58,038 bases of DNA from Terriglobia bacterium. Lineage in GTDB: Bacteria; Acidobacteriota; Terriglobia; UBA7540. Shown piece after piece: positions 42,651 to 51,600 of this stretch. Location of the stretch: positions 1-58,038 of the forward strand of contig DASTAW010000017.1 in assembly GCA_035712365.1 (NCBI GenBank), read 5' to 3'. The notes under the pieces were generated by a model, which made no database searches, had not been told where the DNA came from, and saw only the letters and a program-made list of their open reading frames with translations. Positions within the stretch are counted from its first letter, which is position 1. Every line of letters begins with the position of its first letter. A program made the position numbers and the translations under genes.

Positions 42651-42941
42651 TTGGGCCCCCCTCCCCACGGGCGAACCTACCAAATCGACAATCCCATCCT
42701 AGCCTGGGGCCGTCACCTTAACAATTCAACTTTAGTTCCAACGGCGCTGGTACCGGGGTTTCGGGCGGCATAACCGGTGGTGCCGGTAACTCTTTAAGTC
42801 CCTGGAGCTCATTTGACCCCTCGCAGCGGGTCCGTTGCTGAAGGCGGGAATCTGGCCAGACTTGGTGTACACTACAGTCCTCTGTTCCGGCATCGAAAGC
42901 TAAAACAGGGCGCGTCACGTCGCCCGACAAAGGAGGGGACT

Positions 42942-43343
42942 ATGCTCGGCGAAATGATTGCTGATTTGAAGGGCAAGCGAACAGGAAGGAGAGTCCTGTC
43001 GGTGGACAAGGGATTCAAAGTGGAAGTGTCGGTTGAATCGACTGGAAAGCTGCTCGGATTCGACGTCATGGAAGTCGTGACCTACTGGTCAGAGTCAAGG
43101 CCGGACGGCACACTCTATGGTGAAGGGCATGGGGTCATTGTCGGGGCTGATGGTAACAACGCAACATGGAAAGGCCAGGGTGTCGGCAGGTTTGGCGATG
43201 GCGGCGCGGTTAGTTATCGCGGCGCCATCTATTACAGCACGGCCTCGCCCAACCTGGCGCGATTGAATACCGTCGCCGCCGTTTTTGAGTTTGATGCGGA
43301 TGCCGAAGGGAATACTCGCTCCAAGTTTTGGGAGTGGAAGTAG
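42942..43343 (+). CDS. Conserved hypothetical beta-rich protein
   Basis: Cytoplasmic protein of 133 residues. ATG 42942 is preferred over an upstream open frame because AAAGGAGGGG precedes it. It has a family-like pattern of GKRTGRRVLSVDKGFKVEVS near the start, then TYWSESRPDGTLYGEGHGVI, NNATWKGQGVGRFGDGGAVS and YRGAIYYSTASPNLARLNTV, ending in EFWEWK-type residues. I recognise this as a widespread uncharacterised family of about 130-150 residues with a predicted calycin-like or lipocalin-like barrel. The function is unknown. The nearest genes are serA and the receiver-like gene, neither clearly linked. Confidence 0.75.
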   Translation: MLGEMIADLKGKRTGRRVLSVDKGFKVEVSVESTGKLLGFDVMEVVTYWSESRPDGTLYGEGHGVIVGADGNNATWKGQGVGRFGDGGAVSYRGAIYYSTASPNLARLNTVAAVFEFDADAEGNTRSKFWEWK

Positions 43344-43577
43344 GCCCGCACACCCTGTTGGCGCTCCTGTGAAGCGTCCGCTGGCCCGGTGTGCGGCATT
43401 TCGGGGGCGGTTTTCGCACCCGCCTTTCCCCGCGAAGGAAGAAGTCTGATTCGTTTGGCGCTGAGAAATTCCGGCAAGCAATTCGGCCGAGCTTCACGAA
43501 TGCGAGACAGGTTGGTAACATAGAGGCGCGCAATAGCGCACGCGGGGGGAGTTTTGCCTCTTGCGCCGCCGCTCGGG

Positions 43578-44048
43578 TCAAGTCTCGTTCGGCGAGGGCG
43601 AATGACCAAACAGAGACCGGACAAACCTTGCCAGGTCGAACAAAAGCCCCTCGACGGACCGCCGATGATAGATGTATCGCTCGACTGATTCGAACGTTTT
43701 CTGGTCATTCACTTCGGCGTTGATCACAAGGACTTTTCCCACCATGTTCGGCCAGACCTCTCCAATGCCGTAGCCCCTGCCGGCGGGCTTGCCCCGTGAA
43801 CACCTCAGGTCAAGGATGGCGGTGTCAAACGACCTGCGATGAAGCGTGAACAAATCAAGTCTTGAGTTTGCGGCGACTACCCGCCGGCTGTCCAGCTTCC
43901 TGATCAAGGTCAGGAGATTATCGATAGCGGGTTCGTCCGCGACAATCAGGACCTTCCGGTTGGCTGATTTGTTCGCCACGAAGACTCTGCAGGCTGCACG
44001 TTCAGCTCCGGAATCATGGACTTTCTGGAGCCGTTTATTGAAATTCAC
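43578..44048 (-). CDS. Degenerate response-regulator receiver-like protein
   Basis: Stand-alone receiver-like protein of 156 residues. GTG 44048 is preferred because GGGAGG lies six bases upstream; a longer frame opens at GTG 44078. The CheY-like fold is suggested by NRKVLIVADEPAIDNLLTLI (beta1-alpha1), FDTAILDLRCSRGK (beta3 with the putative phospho-acceptor Asp) and VGKVLVINAEVNDQ in the beta4-beta5 region. The acidic pair of beta1 is reduced (VADEP) and the switch Thr/Ser and Lys are not convincing. Phosphorylation is therefore doubtful. The N-terminal 35 residues are basic and unassigned. It has no kinase or output domain and no partner nearby. Confidence 0.65.
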   Translation of the reverse strand: MNFNKRLQKVHDSGAERAACRVFVANKSANRKVLIVADEPAIDNLLTLIRKLDSRRVVAANSRLDLFTLHRRSFDTAILDLRCSRGKPAGRGYGIGEVWPNMVGKVLVINAEVNDQKTFESVERYIYHRRSVEGLLFDLARFVRSLFGHSPSPNET

Positions 44049-44428
44049 CTTCAACCTCCCTTTCCAGGCCTGTCTCACCCTTATGGATGGGTCATGCGGC
44101 CTGAAAAGCCCCCTTTGGCTGCGCCTGCAAGAACGTCATTTGACGGACTACTCTCCCAGGGCAAGACTGCCCCACACCGTAGCATGCTAACCGTTCTGGC
44201 GAGGCAAGCCAATGTTACTTTAGTTCTACCTCCGGGCCTGCTGGGACGGCATGCCAGCCCTTCCTTCCCGGAATTCTATTCAACATCCCGGCGACGTTAT
44301 CTCCCTCCCAGGAGCGCCCGGTACTTACTCATTCTCAAGGCCGTAGTATACTGTGCGCGGCAATTCTTCCAGTGAAATGAAGCGGCCGGGCCGGTCGCCA
44401 GAAGTAAGGCCCGCCCCAGGAGGAACTT
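44049..44428. other. Intergenic region upstream of the transhydrogenase gene
   Basis: 380 bp between two divergent genes. A TATACT hexamer (44347-44352) about 75 bp before ATG 44429 is the best -10-like sequence, but no good -35 accompanies it. An open frame across the region lacks an SD and any family features. No repeats or hairpins stand out. Confidence 0.4.
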
Positions 44429-45706
44429 ATGGAGCGCGAATACGCGTTTGAGATGGTGACATCCGGCATCCGGTTCGGAGCTGGGGTCACGCGCGAGCTA
44501 GGCGCGGAGTTGTCTGACCTGGGCAAGCGGCACGTTCTGGTGCTCACGGACCCGAATCTGCGCAGCCTGCCGCCGGTTGCCACGGTGCTTGAGTCGCTGA
44601 GCGGCCAGAAAATCCGCTATTCAGTTTTCGACCGCGTGCGCATCGAGCCCACCGACGAATCATTCAAGGAAGCCATTGCCGCAGCGCAGGCGGACGACTT
44701 TGATGCGTTTGTCGCGGTGGGCGGCGGCTCCACGATGGACACCGCCAAGGCCGCCAACCTTTACTCCTGCTACCCGGCTGACTTCCTGGAATACGTCAAC
44801 CCGCCGATCGGCAGGGGCCAGCCCGTCCCGGGTCCGCTCAAGCCGCTGATCGCCATACCCACTACGGCGGGCACCGGCAGCGAAACCACCGGGGTTGCCA
44901 TCTGTGACCTCGAGTCGCTCCATGCCAAGACCGGAATTGCCCACCGCCGGTTGAAACCAACCATCGGCCTGGTCGATCCGGAGAACACGCGCACGCTGCC
45001 TCCGGAAGTGGCCGCCTCCTCGGGACTCGATGTGCTGTCCCACGCCATCGAATCCTTCACGGCATTGCCTTACCTCGAGCGCCCCCGGCCTGACCGGCCG
45101 ATTATGCGTCCGGCGTATCAAGGTTCGAACCCCATCAGCGACGTCTGGAGCCTGGAGGCGCTGCGGCTTGTGGCCGCCTACTTGAAGCGCGCCGTGGCCG
45201 ATCCGGGTGATGACGAGGCCCAGGCGTCCATGCTGCTGGCCTCCTCGTATGCCGGCATCGGATTTGGAAACGCCGGTGTGCATCTACCGCATGGGATGTC
45301 ATATCCAGTGTCGGGGCTGGTGAGGAATTTCCGGCCTCGCGGCTACAGCGTTGATCATCCCATGGTCCCGCACGGGATCTCGGTGATCCTGAACGCGCCC
45401 GCCGTCTATCGTTTCACGGCGCAGGCATGCCCGGAGCGCCACATGAAGGCGGCGGAAATTCTCGGGGCCAAAGTAACCGGCGCGAAGTTGGAAGATGCGG
45501 GCAGGATTCTCGCCGATCAGGTGGTCGAGTTCATGCTCGACCTCAAGGTGCCCAACGGCCTGCGCGCGCTTGGATACGACGCGAGCGACATCCCGGCCCT
45601 CGTGGAAGGCACGCTGCCCCAGCACCGCGTCACTAAACTGTCTCCACGATCTGCCTCAGCCGACGACCTGGCACAACTCTTCTCCGACGCCATGACCGCG
45701 TGGTAG
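44429..45706 (+). CDS. Hydroxyacid-oxoacid transhydrogenase-like iron-containing alcohol dehydrogenase
   Basis: Cytoplasmic group III alcohol dehydrogenase of 425 residues, closest by pattern to ADHFE1/HOT enzymes, which move hydride between gamma-hydroxybutyrate and 2-oxoglutarate with a tightly bound NAD. The ATG follows AGGAGG. The NAD site is VAVGGGSTMDTAKA (about 96-108), with PTTAGTGSETTGVA at 144-157. The Fe/Zn ligands are D201, H205, H288 and H315 (GLDVLSHAIES, HLPHGMSYP, DHPMVPHGISV). The HOT-specific tail PERHMKAAEILGA and RVTKLSPRSASADDL is present. It is about 40 residues shorter than human ADHFE1, which has a mitochondrial presequence. Promoter and neighbours give no pathway. Confidence 0.88.
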   Translation: MEREYAFEMVTSGIRFGAGVTRELGAELSDLGKRHVLVLTDPNLRSLPPVATVLESLSGQKIRYSVFDRVRIEPTDESFKEAIAAAQADDFDAFVAVGGGSTMDTAKAANLYSCYPADFLEYVNPPIGRGQPVPGPLKPLIAIPTTAGTGSETTGVAICDLESLHAKTGIAHRRLKPTIGLVDPENTRTLPPEVAASSGLDVLSHAIESFTALPYLERPRPDRPIMRPAYQGSNPISDVWSLEALRLVAAYLKRAVADPGDDEAQASMLLASSYAGIGFGNAGVHLPHGMSYPVSGLVRNFRPRGYSVDHPMVPHGISVILNAPAVYRFTAQACPERHMKAAEILGAKVTGAKLEDAGRILADQVVEFMLDLKVPNGLRALGYDASDIPALVEGTLPQHRVTKLSPRSASADDLAQLFSDAMTAW

Positions 45707-45798
45707 TAACACCCGCGGCGCCGTTTGGAAATCGCCAGAAGGTTCAGCAGACCGACTGAGAGCAGGGATTGGAAAACGGCGGAAGGCCCATCTCACTA

Positions 45799-46671
45799 CT
45801 ACAACGGAGTTTCCTTGATCCCCCTGATGAGCTCTTTCAGGAAAACCAGAATGTGGTCAATTCGTCTCTCGTCTTCCCCAAACGATTCAAAATGCTTTGC
45901 CATCTGGCGGACGAGGCGGTATTGGCCTGTTCCGGCAGTTTCGGCCTGGAGTGTTTGCTGAATCCTGGCACGCGTTTCCGGTTTGGCGATGCTGCCGATG
46001 TCACGCCCCAGCAGCCGGCAACCGGCCTGAGTGTAGTCAAAATCCTCAACGCCCATTAAGTCATGATGCTCTTCCATCAACCGGCCGTAATTCCCTGCGT
46101 CCAGGTAATTTTCCATGATAAACGCCAGGTCGTAGGCATCCTTGTCCCTTTCTGACGGGCGATCAGCCCAGGCGACAATTTTTAGGATCGCCAGCCCTGC
46201 CGGGGACGCCACGCGAATGTCCAAAGGCGGGCGGGCTCTCACGCGGACTAGCTGCGCGGCCTGGTAGGCTTCCTCAAAGCCCAACGTGCTCATGATGAAA
46301 TCATGGTCAGGAGGCCAGCTTAGCTTGCGGTCAGGGTCAGCGGTCCCTCCAAAGGGTATGATGTCCACCGGCAGCTCGTTACGGTAGATCAGCCGCTGAG
46401 TCTCTCTGGCTTCAGCAAACTGCTTGGAGTCGAGCAAAGCCTGCTTCAATTGGTCGAATTCATTCCAGCCAGAGACCCGTACTGCAACATCAACGTCCTT
46501 TGTGGCGCGTCCGCTGCGGATGCTGAACCCCTTTTCCATGATGGTGTCCCGCGCAGTTGCCCCAACCAGGAAAAACGGGACACCCATGGATGCAGCAGCC
46601 CCGCCGAGCGCTTCATAAAATTCGAGGGTCGATTGATCAATGTTCGCGGACAAATCGAGCAATTTGAGCAT
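45799..46671 (-). CDS. AbiEii-type nucleotidyltransferase toxin (type IV TA system)
   Basis: 290 residues from ATG 46671 (the open frame extends to 46731). Nucleotidyltransferase-fold protein of the AbiEii/AbiGii group. The glycine-rich loop is LVGATARDTIMEKG (about 35-48). The Asp pair is in ATKDVDVAVRV (D59, D61). A third Asp is in PVDIIPFGG (D103). The late KIVAWADRPSERDKDAYDLA motif (about 164-183) is the family-specific motif IV. Related toxins (MenT) transfer nucleotides to tRNA 3' ends and arrest growth; the substrate here is inferred. Its start lies 35 bp inside the AbiEi gene, so the pair is translationally coupled, antitoxin first. All catalytic residues look intact. Confidence 0.82.
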   Translation of the reverse strand: MLKLLDLSANIDQSTLEFYEALGGAAASMGVPFFLVGATARDTIMEKGFSIRSGRATKDVDVAVRVSGWNEFDQLKQALLDSKQFAEARETQRLIYRNELPVDIIPFGGTADPDRKLSWPPDHDFIMSTLGFEEAYQAAQLVRVRARPPLDIRVASPAGLAILKIVAWADRPSERDKDAYDLAFIMENYLDAGNYGRLMEEHHDLMGVEDFDYTQAGCRLLGRDIGSIAKPETRARIQQTLQAETAGTGQYRLVRQMAKHFESFGEDERRIDHILVFLKELIRGIKETPL

Positions 46672-47674
46672 CGTAAAGCTGCCTAGCCGTTTCAAGATTC
46701 CGGGCGTCTCCGGTACGCAGTAAATCGGCATACGCCAGGATGGGATGGACAGTCCCCTGGTTCGTCCAGTCCACGCGGGCGTCCCAGAATGCCTTCAGAA
46801 CTTCCACGCTTCCCCGAGCATCTTTTCTCAGCCGGTGGGTGGCCAGCAGCGGGCCCGGCAGGCCTCTCACATAAATCGTTATGTCTTCCGGCTTCAGATA
46901 TTGGGTCAGCCGGGCGGCTGCAATCTCGCCTCCCCAAAAGGCCTGCTGCTCTTGGATGTGCGCCTTTTGCCACCAGTCTCGATCCGGGGCGGCGTACCGC
47001 CCTATCACCAACTTCGGCCTCAGTTGTTCCGGGTAAGCGGTTACCCATCGCTCCAGCAGTTGCTCCTTCTGGACCAGCTTCCTGCCATGTTCGGGGAGCT
47101 TCAGCAGATAGCCGAGCCTTTCCAAGTCCCCAAAAATCCAGCCGATTGCTCCAAGGGCCACATCAGCCGCCTCGGCGACGGTTCGATACGGAGCGTTGAG
47201 CAGTTCTTGCTTGCAGAGCAACGCAAAAATCACTTTGAGGCCTGCCTGCCGGAATGCCCGCCTCGGCCGTTCCGTGAAGAGTTTGGCCGGGGGCTTTTGG
47301 CCCTTTATGTAGATGAAAACGCCCGGCACGTCCAGGTAGGCGTTCCCCACAGTGTCCAGAAAGAATACGTTGATCCGCTTCAGCCGCTCGGCCATATTCG
47401 GGTTCACATACTCTGCCGCCAGTAGAGCAGGCTGCGGCAGGCGGGCAACCTGTTCTGCGACTCTGCCTAGGCTGTTCGGATTAACCACGCGTTTGACTTC
47501 CACCACAAACCGCTTCGTGACGCCGTGCGTGGCCAGCCGGACCACAGCAGCCGCGTTTCTCCAGCGCGGCCCCCTTGGCTCAACCAGTTCGGCGTGGAGC
47601 TTGGGACCGATGGCCTCCTGGAACGCGTTCAGGGCCCTCTCCAGTATTTCCACTTCGGCGGTATGTTCGAGCAT
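46637..47674 (-). CDS. AbiEi-type antitoxin and transcriptional regulator (type IV TA system)
   Basis: 345 residues, start ATG 47674. The N-terminal 125 residues look like a PD-(D/E)XK-like module: AAAVVRLATHGVTKRFVVEV carries an E59-x-K61 pair before VVNPNSLG, with YVNPNMAERLKRINVFFLDT forming a further strand and D107. The middle (about 140-215) holds a winged-helix segment, AGLKVIFALLCKQELLNAPY then AEAADVALGAIGWIFGDLER. The C-terminal third is a helical/beta domain ending AQIARFVREH, probably the toxin-facing AbiEi domain. In known AbiE systems AbiEi represses its own promoter through inverted repeats and neutralises AbiEii by separate means; the dyads at 47737-47789 fit this. Whether the nuclease-like module is active is unknown. 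Confidence 0.8.
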   Translation of the reverse strand: MLEHTAEVEILERALNAFQEAIGPKLHAELVEPRGPRWRNAAAVVRLATHGVTKRFVVEVKRVVNPNSLGRVAEQVARLPQPALLAAEYVNPNMAERLKRINVFFLDTVGNAYLDVPGVFIYIKGQKPPAKLFTERPRRAFRQAGLKVIFALLCKQELLNAPYRTVAEAADVALGAIGWIFGDLERLGYLLKLPEHGRKLVQKEQLLERWVTAYPEQLRPKLVIGRYAAPDRDWWQKAHIQEQQAFWGGEIAAARLTQYLKPEDITIYVRGLPGPLLATHRLRKDARGSVEVLKAFWDARVDWTNQGTVHPILAYADLLRTGDARNLETARQLYDAQIARFVREH

Positions 47675-47736
47675 CTGGGTTAGCCTTTCTTTCTTCTCAG
47701 GTGAAGGTTGTCTCTACCTTACCGCCTGGCTCCGGC

Positions 47737-47789
47737 TGTTCATTGAACATCAATGTTCATTATACGTGAACGACGATAAAAAATGAACA
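47737..47789 (-). promoter_or_regulatory. abiE promoter with a cluster of TGAACA half-sites
   Basis: A perfect minus-strand TATAAT (47764-47759) lies about 85 bp upstream of the antitoxin start. It is surrounded by alternating half-sites: TGTTCA at 47737, TGAACA at 47744, TGTTCA at 47754 (overlapping the -10 hexamer), TGAACG at 47767 and TGAACA at 47784. The central dyad TGAACAT-CA-ATGTTCA (47744-47759) is perfect. No good -35 is seen. The arrangement suggests cooperative autorepression by AbiEi. Confidence 0.6.
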
Positions 47790-47989
47790 TTGTTTGACCT
47801 GCAACCATAGGTAACGGCTATCATTGTTGTTCAGTTGAGCTTAGCCGAGGGGCAGGCAGCCCCTGCGGTTGCGGATTTGCTTCTTTCCGGCCAGAGAAGT
47901 CAAAATCCCGCCCGACTGTCGCGCCGCGCAAAATGGGTTTCCGTTAACGCGCTCCTGGGAGGGCTTAGCTCTAGATGTGCGGGATTCGT

Positions 47990-48490
47990 TTAATCTTTGT
48001 GGATGTTTTCGAGGGCCTGCTCAAAGGTGACGACCTGGCCGCCGTGCTGCTGGCGATAGGCTTCGGCGTCTTCCTGTGAGGCGAAGGCGACCAGGACGGG
48101 CAGGCAGCGGTCATAGATGCGCATCTCCACTCCATGGCCCGGCATGCGCTGGATGGCAGGATTGTGGCGAGTGCAATACTGCACGTCGCCGCCCATGTCG
48201 TAATATGCCGAACGCGCGGCAATCAGGCGTCCGGAGTTGAAGTCGGTGGCCAGTTCCTTACGCGCCTCTCCAGGGTTGTTGATGATGTGGTGCATCGCAC
48301 AGGCGGGACAGCAGGCATCGATGGCGCCATGGGCCGTCTCGATTCGAAATTCTAATTGCTTCATGATTCCGCGTCCGCAGATCTCGCAGACGGCCGGCTG
48401 CTTTGGAGTCAACTCGCGATGGACCAGCCAGGCCGCGCCGACGGCAATCGCAATGATTAAAACCGCAATCGAGAGCCGGCTGCGTCTCAT
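47990..48490 (-). CDS. NosL-like membrane-anchored copper-binding protein
   Basis: 166 residues. The ATG at 48490 follows CAGGAGA. One N-terminal membrane helix (IAVLIIAIAVGAAWLVH) anchors a periplasmic domain with CEICGRGI (C35, C38), ACCPACAMHH (C60, C61, C64) and C106. The C-terminal half has the NosL pattern of DFNSGRLIAARSAYYDMGGD and ASQEDAEAYRQQHGGQVVTF. NosL proteins carry Cu(I) for nitrous oxide reductase. No nos genes are present here, and the gene ends the Cu/Ag efflux operon 130 bp after cusA, so delivery of periplasmic copper to the pump is a reasonable inference. Confidence 0.75.
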   Translation of the reverse strand: MRRSRLSIAVLIIAIAVGAAWLVHRELTPKQPAVCEICGRGIMKQLEFRIETAHGAIDACCPACAMHHIINNPGEARKELATDFNSGRLIAARSAYYDMGGDVQYCTRHNPAIQRMPGHGVEMRIYDRCLPVLVAFASQEDAEAYRQQHGGQVVTFEQALENIHKD

Positions 48491-48620
48491 GGCTTTCTCC
48501 TGGGATTGCTTTTATTGTACCACTCGGAAGGTTGGCCACTGAACAACCAGCCGGAGACGAAGCTTTATCCGCCTGCCCGGCCGAGGATATGTTCTGTATC
48601 TCGCTGATACAACGGAAGGT

Positions 48621-51600
48621 CTATGCTATGTCCTCATCGCTGTTTTCTTGTGACGCCCGCAGCGTGCCGCGACGAAGCGCGCGTTCTTTCATCATGGCGA
48701 AGAACACTGGGACAAGGATCAGCACATGAATGGTTGACGTCACCATACCGCCGACGATGGGCGCGGCGATAGGCTTCATGACGTCGGACCCCACGCCGGT
48801 TTCCCACAAAATCGGTATCAGGCTGGCCAGCACCACGCTGACGGTCATCAGCTTGGGCCGCAGGCGCATGACCGCGCCCTCAATCGCGGCGGCTTCGATG
48901 TCCTCATGCGCAACAGGCGTGGCCGCGGCAAGGCGCCGGTCGAGCGCTTCGTGCAGATAGACAACCATCACCACGCCGGTTTCAATCGCAATGCCAAACA
49001 GCGCGATGTAGCCCACCCAGACCGCCACACTGAACTCATAGCCGAGCAGCCATTGTAAGATCAGGCCGCCGGTCAGGGCATAGAAGGTTGGAAGAATCAG
49101 CACAAAAGCCTCAGTCGCAGAACGGAAGATCAGGTAGAGGAGCATGAATATAACGAAGAACACCAGCGGGACGATCAGTTCCAGCCGCTCCTTCGCCCGA
49201 ACCTCGAACTCGTATTCACCGGACCAACGATAGGAAGTGCCCTGAGGTAAATTCAACTTTTGCTGGAGCAGCGCATCGGCCTTTTGAACAAAACCTCCGT
49301 AGTCGCTGGTATTCAAGTCCACATAAACGTAACCGGTCAACTGCCCGTCCTCGTCCCGGATCATTGCCGGGCCGCGCGAGTAGGAGGTGCTTGCCACTTC
49401 GTTTAGGGGCACCTGCGCTCCGCTGGGCGTGGAAAGCAGCACGCGCCCAAGGGCATCAAGGTTGTCGCGGAAGTCGCGATTGTAGCGGACGTTCACCGGG
49501 TACCGTTCGCGCCCCTGAATATTGACTGCGATATTCTCACCGCCGATTCCAGAAGTCACGGCCCGCTGCACGTCCGCCACCGTCAAGCCATAACGCGCCG
49601 CCTGCGCGCGGTCCACCTGGACGTTGACATAAAAACCTTGCGAGACGCGTTCCGCAAACACCGAGCGCACTCCATCGAGGCCCGACAGCAGGCTTTCGAC
49701 ACGCTCGCCGGCCTGCTGAATGTCTGCCACGGTCGCGCCCTGGATTTTCAGGCCAACAGGTGTTTTTATTCCAGTGAGTTCCATATCCAGCCGGTTTTGG
49801 ATGGGCATCGTCCAGGTGTTGGTTAGGCCTGGGAATTGCAGCTTGGCGTCCATCTCCTGCACCAGCTTCGAGTACGTCATCCCCGCGGGCCACTTCGATC
49901 GCGGCTTCAGGACGACCGTCGTATCAAACATGGAAAGCGGGGCGTTGTCCGTTGCGCTGTCCGACCGGCCCACGGCCCCCATAACGGTTTCAACCTCAGG
50001 GAAGGACTTGATGATTCGGTCCTGCTCCTGCATCAGGCTGGAGGCCTGCGTAATTGAAATGCCCGGGTAGGCCGTCGGCATGTACAAGGCGTCGCCTTCG
50101 TAAAACGGCGGCATAAACTGGCTGCCCATGCGAAACGCCAGAGGGATCGTCAATGCAAAGAAAAGAAGATTGGCAAGCAGAGTGAGGACCCGGTGGCGCA
50201 GGCACCAGCGCAGAACAGGAAGGTAAACGGCCTGCGTAAATCGTGAAATGGGATTGGCTGATTCCGGCCTCAAACGCCCGCGAATAAAGATCAGCATCAG
50301 CACGGGGACAAGGGTGATGGCGAGGATTGACGAGAAGCCAATGGCCAGAGTTTTGGTCCAGGCCAGCGGACGGAACATCCGGCCTTCCTGCGCTTCCAAC
50401 AGAAAGACAGGAAGGAACGAAACCACAATGATGACGAGCGAAAAGAAGATGGGAGATCCGACCTGCTTGGCTGCGGATAACAGGAGCCTGCGGCGTTCCC
50501 GGCGACTGACGGCGCCCGGAACAGCCTCTGCAGACCCGCTCCCGCCTGTCTCGGCAACACCCGGCCCTGGCGGTTGTTCCCCCTCCGGCGGGAGTGCCGG
50601 CGAGGCGCTTGCCTCAAGTTCGTGCTGGCGTTCCGAGAGGGTGCGATAGCCGTTTTCCACCATCACAATGGCGGCGTCAACCAGGACCCCAATGGCCAGT
50701 GCCAGCCCGCCCAGCGACATGATGTTGGCGGTTATGTGGAAGTAGTACATCGGGATAAAGGATGCAACGACGGCGATGGGAAGAGTCAGGATAGCGATAA
50801 GGGCAGAACGAAAGTGGAAAAGGAATATGATGATGACGAGACTGACGATGATGACTTCTTCCAGAAGGTCCCGCTGCAACGTGCCGATCGACTCGTGGAT
50901 CAGCTCAGATCGGTCGTATGCCGGAACGATTTCCACACCGGCAGGGAGGGAAGACCTGATTTCTGAGATTTTCTGTTTGATCCCGTTGATCACGTTGAGC
51001 GCGTTCTGCCCAAAACGCATCACCACAATTCCGCCCACCGTTTCGCCCCTGCCATTCCAGTCGATGGCTCCGCTGCGAATGTCTGGCCCAAAGGCAACCG
51101 TTCCCAGGTCGCTCACCATCACGGGCACGCCGTTGTGCGTACCGACGGGAACATCAGCAAGGTCATCGAGAGACTTGAAATAGCCGAGCCCGCGCACCAT
51201 GTATTCCGCGCCGCCGAGTTCGAGCAGGCGTCCGCCGACTTCGTTGGTGCTCGCGCGGACGCGCTCGATGACCGTTGAGAGCGGAATGTTCAGTGCCTGG
51301 AGCTTTTCAGGGTCGAGGCGGACCTGGTACTGGCGTACAAATCCGCCGATGGTCGCCACTTCCGCGACTCCGGGAACAGTCGCAAGCTGGTAGCGAAGAT
51401 ACCAGTCCTGGAGGCTGCGAAGGTCGGCCAGGTTCTGTTTGTGGCTGTGGTCCACCAGAACGTATTCGTAAACCCAGCCTGCGCCGGTGGCGTCCGGACC
51501 CAGCACCGGATTCACTCCCGAAGGCAGTTTGCCCTGCAGTTGCTGGAGGTATTCCAGCACTCGTGAGCGCGCCCAGTAGAGGTCGGTGCCATCCTGAAAA

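Noticed and set aside
44324-44352. CTTACT-N17-TATACT as a promoter for the transhydrogenase gene.
   Set aside because: Only the -10 hexamer is good; the -35 matches three of six, so it is mentioned only in the intergenic entry.
47853-47875. GGGGC-5 nt-GCCCC stem near the 3' side of the Cu/Ag locus.
   Set aside because: Short GC stem without a U-tract; expected by chance in GC-rich DNA.
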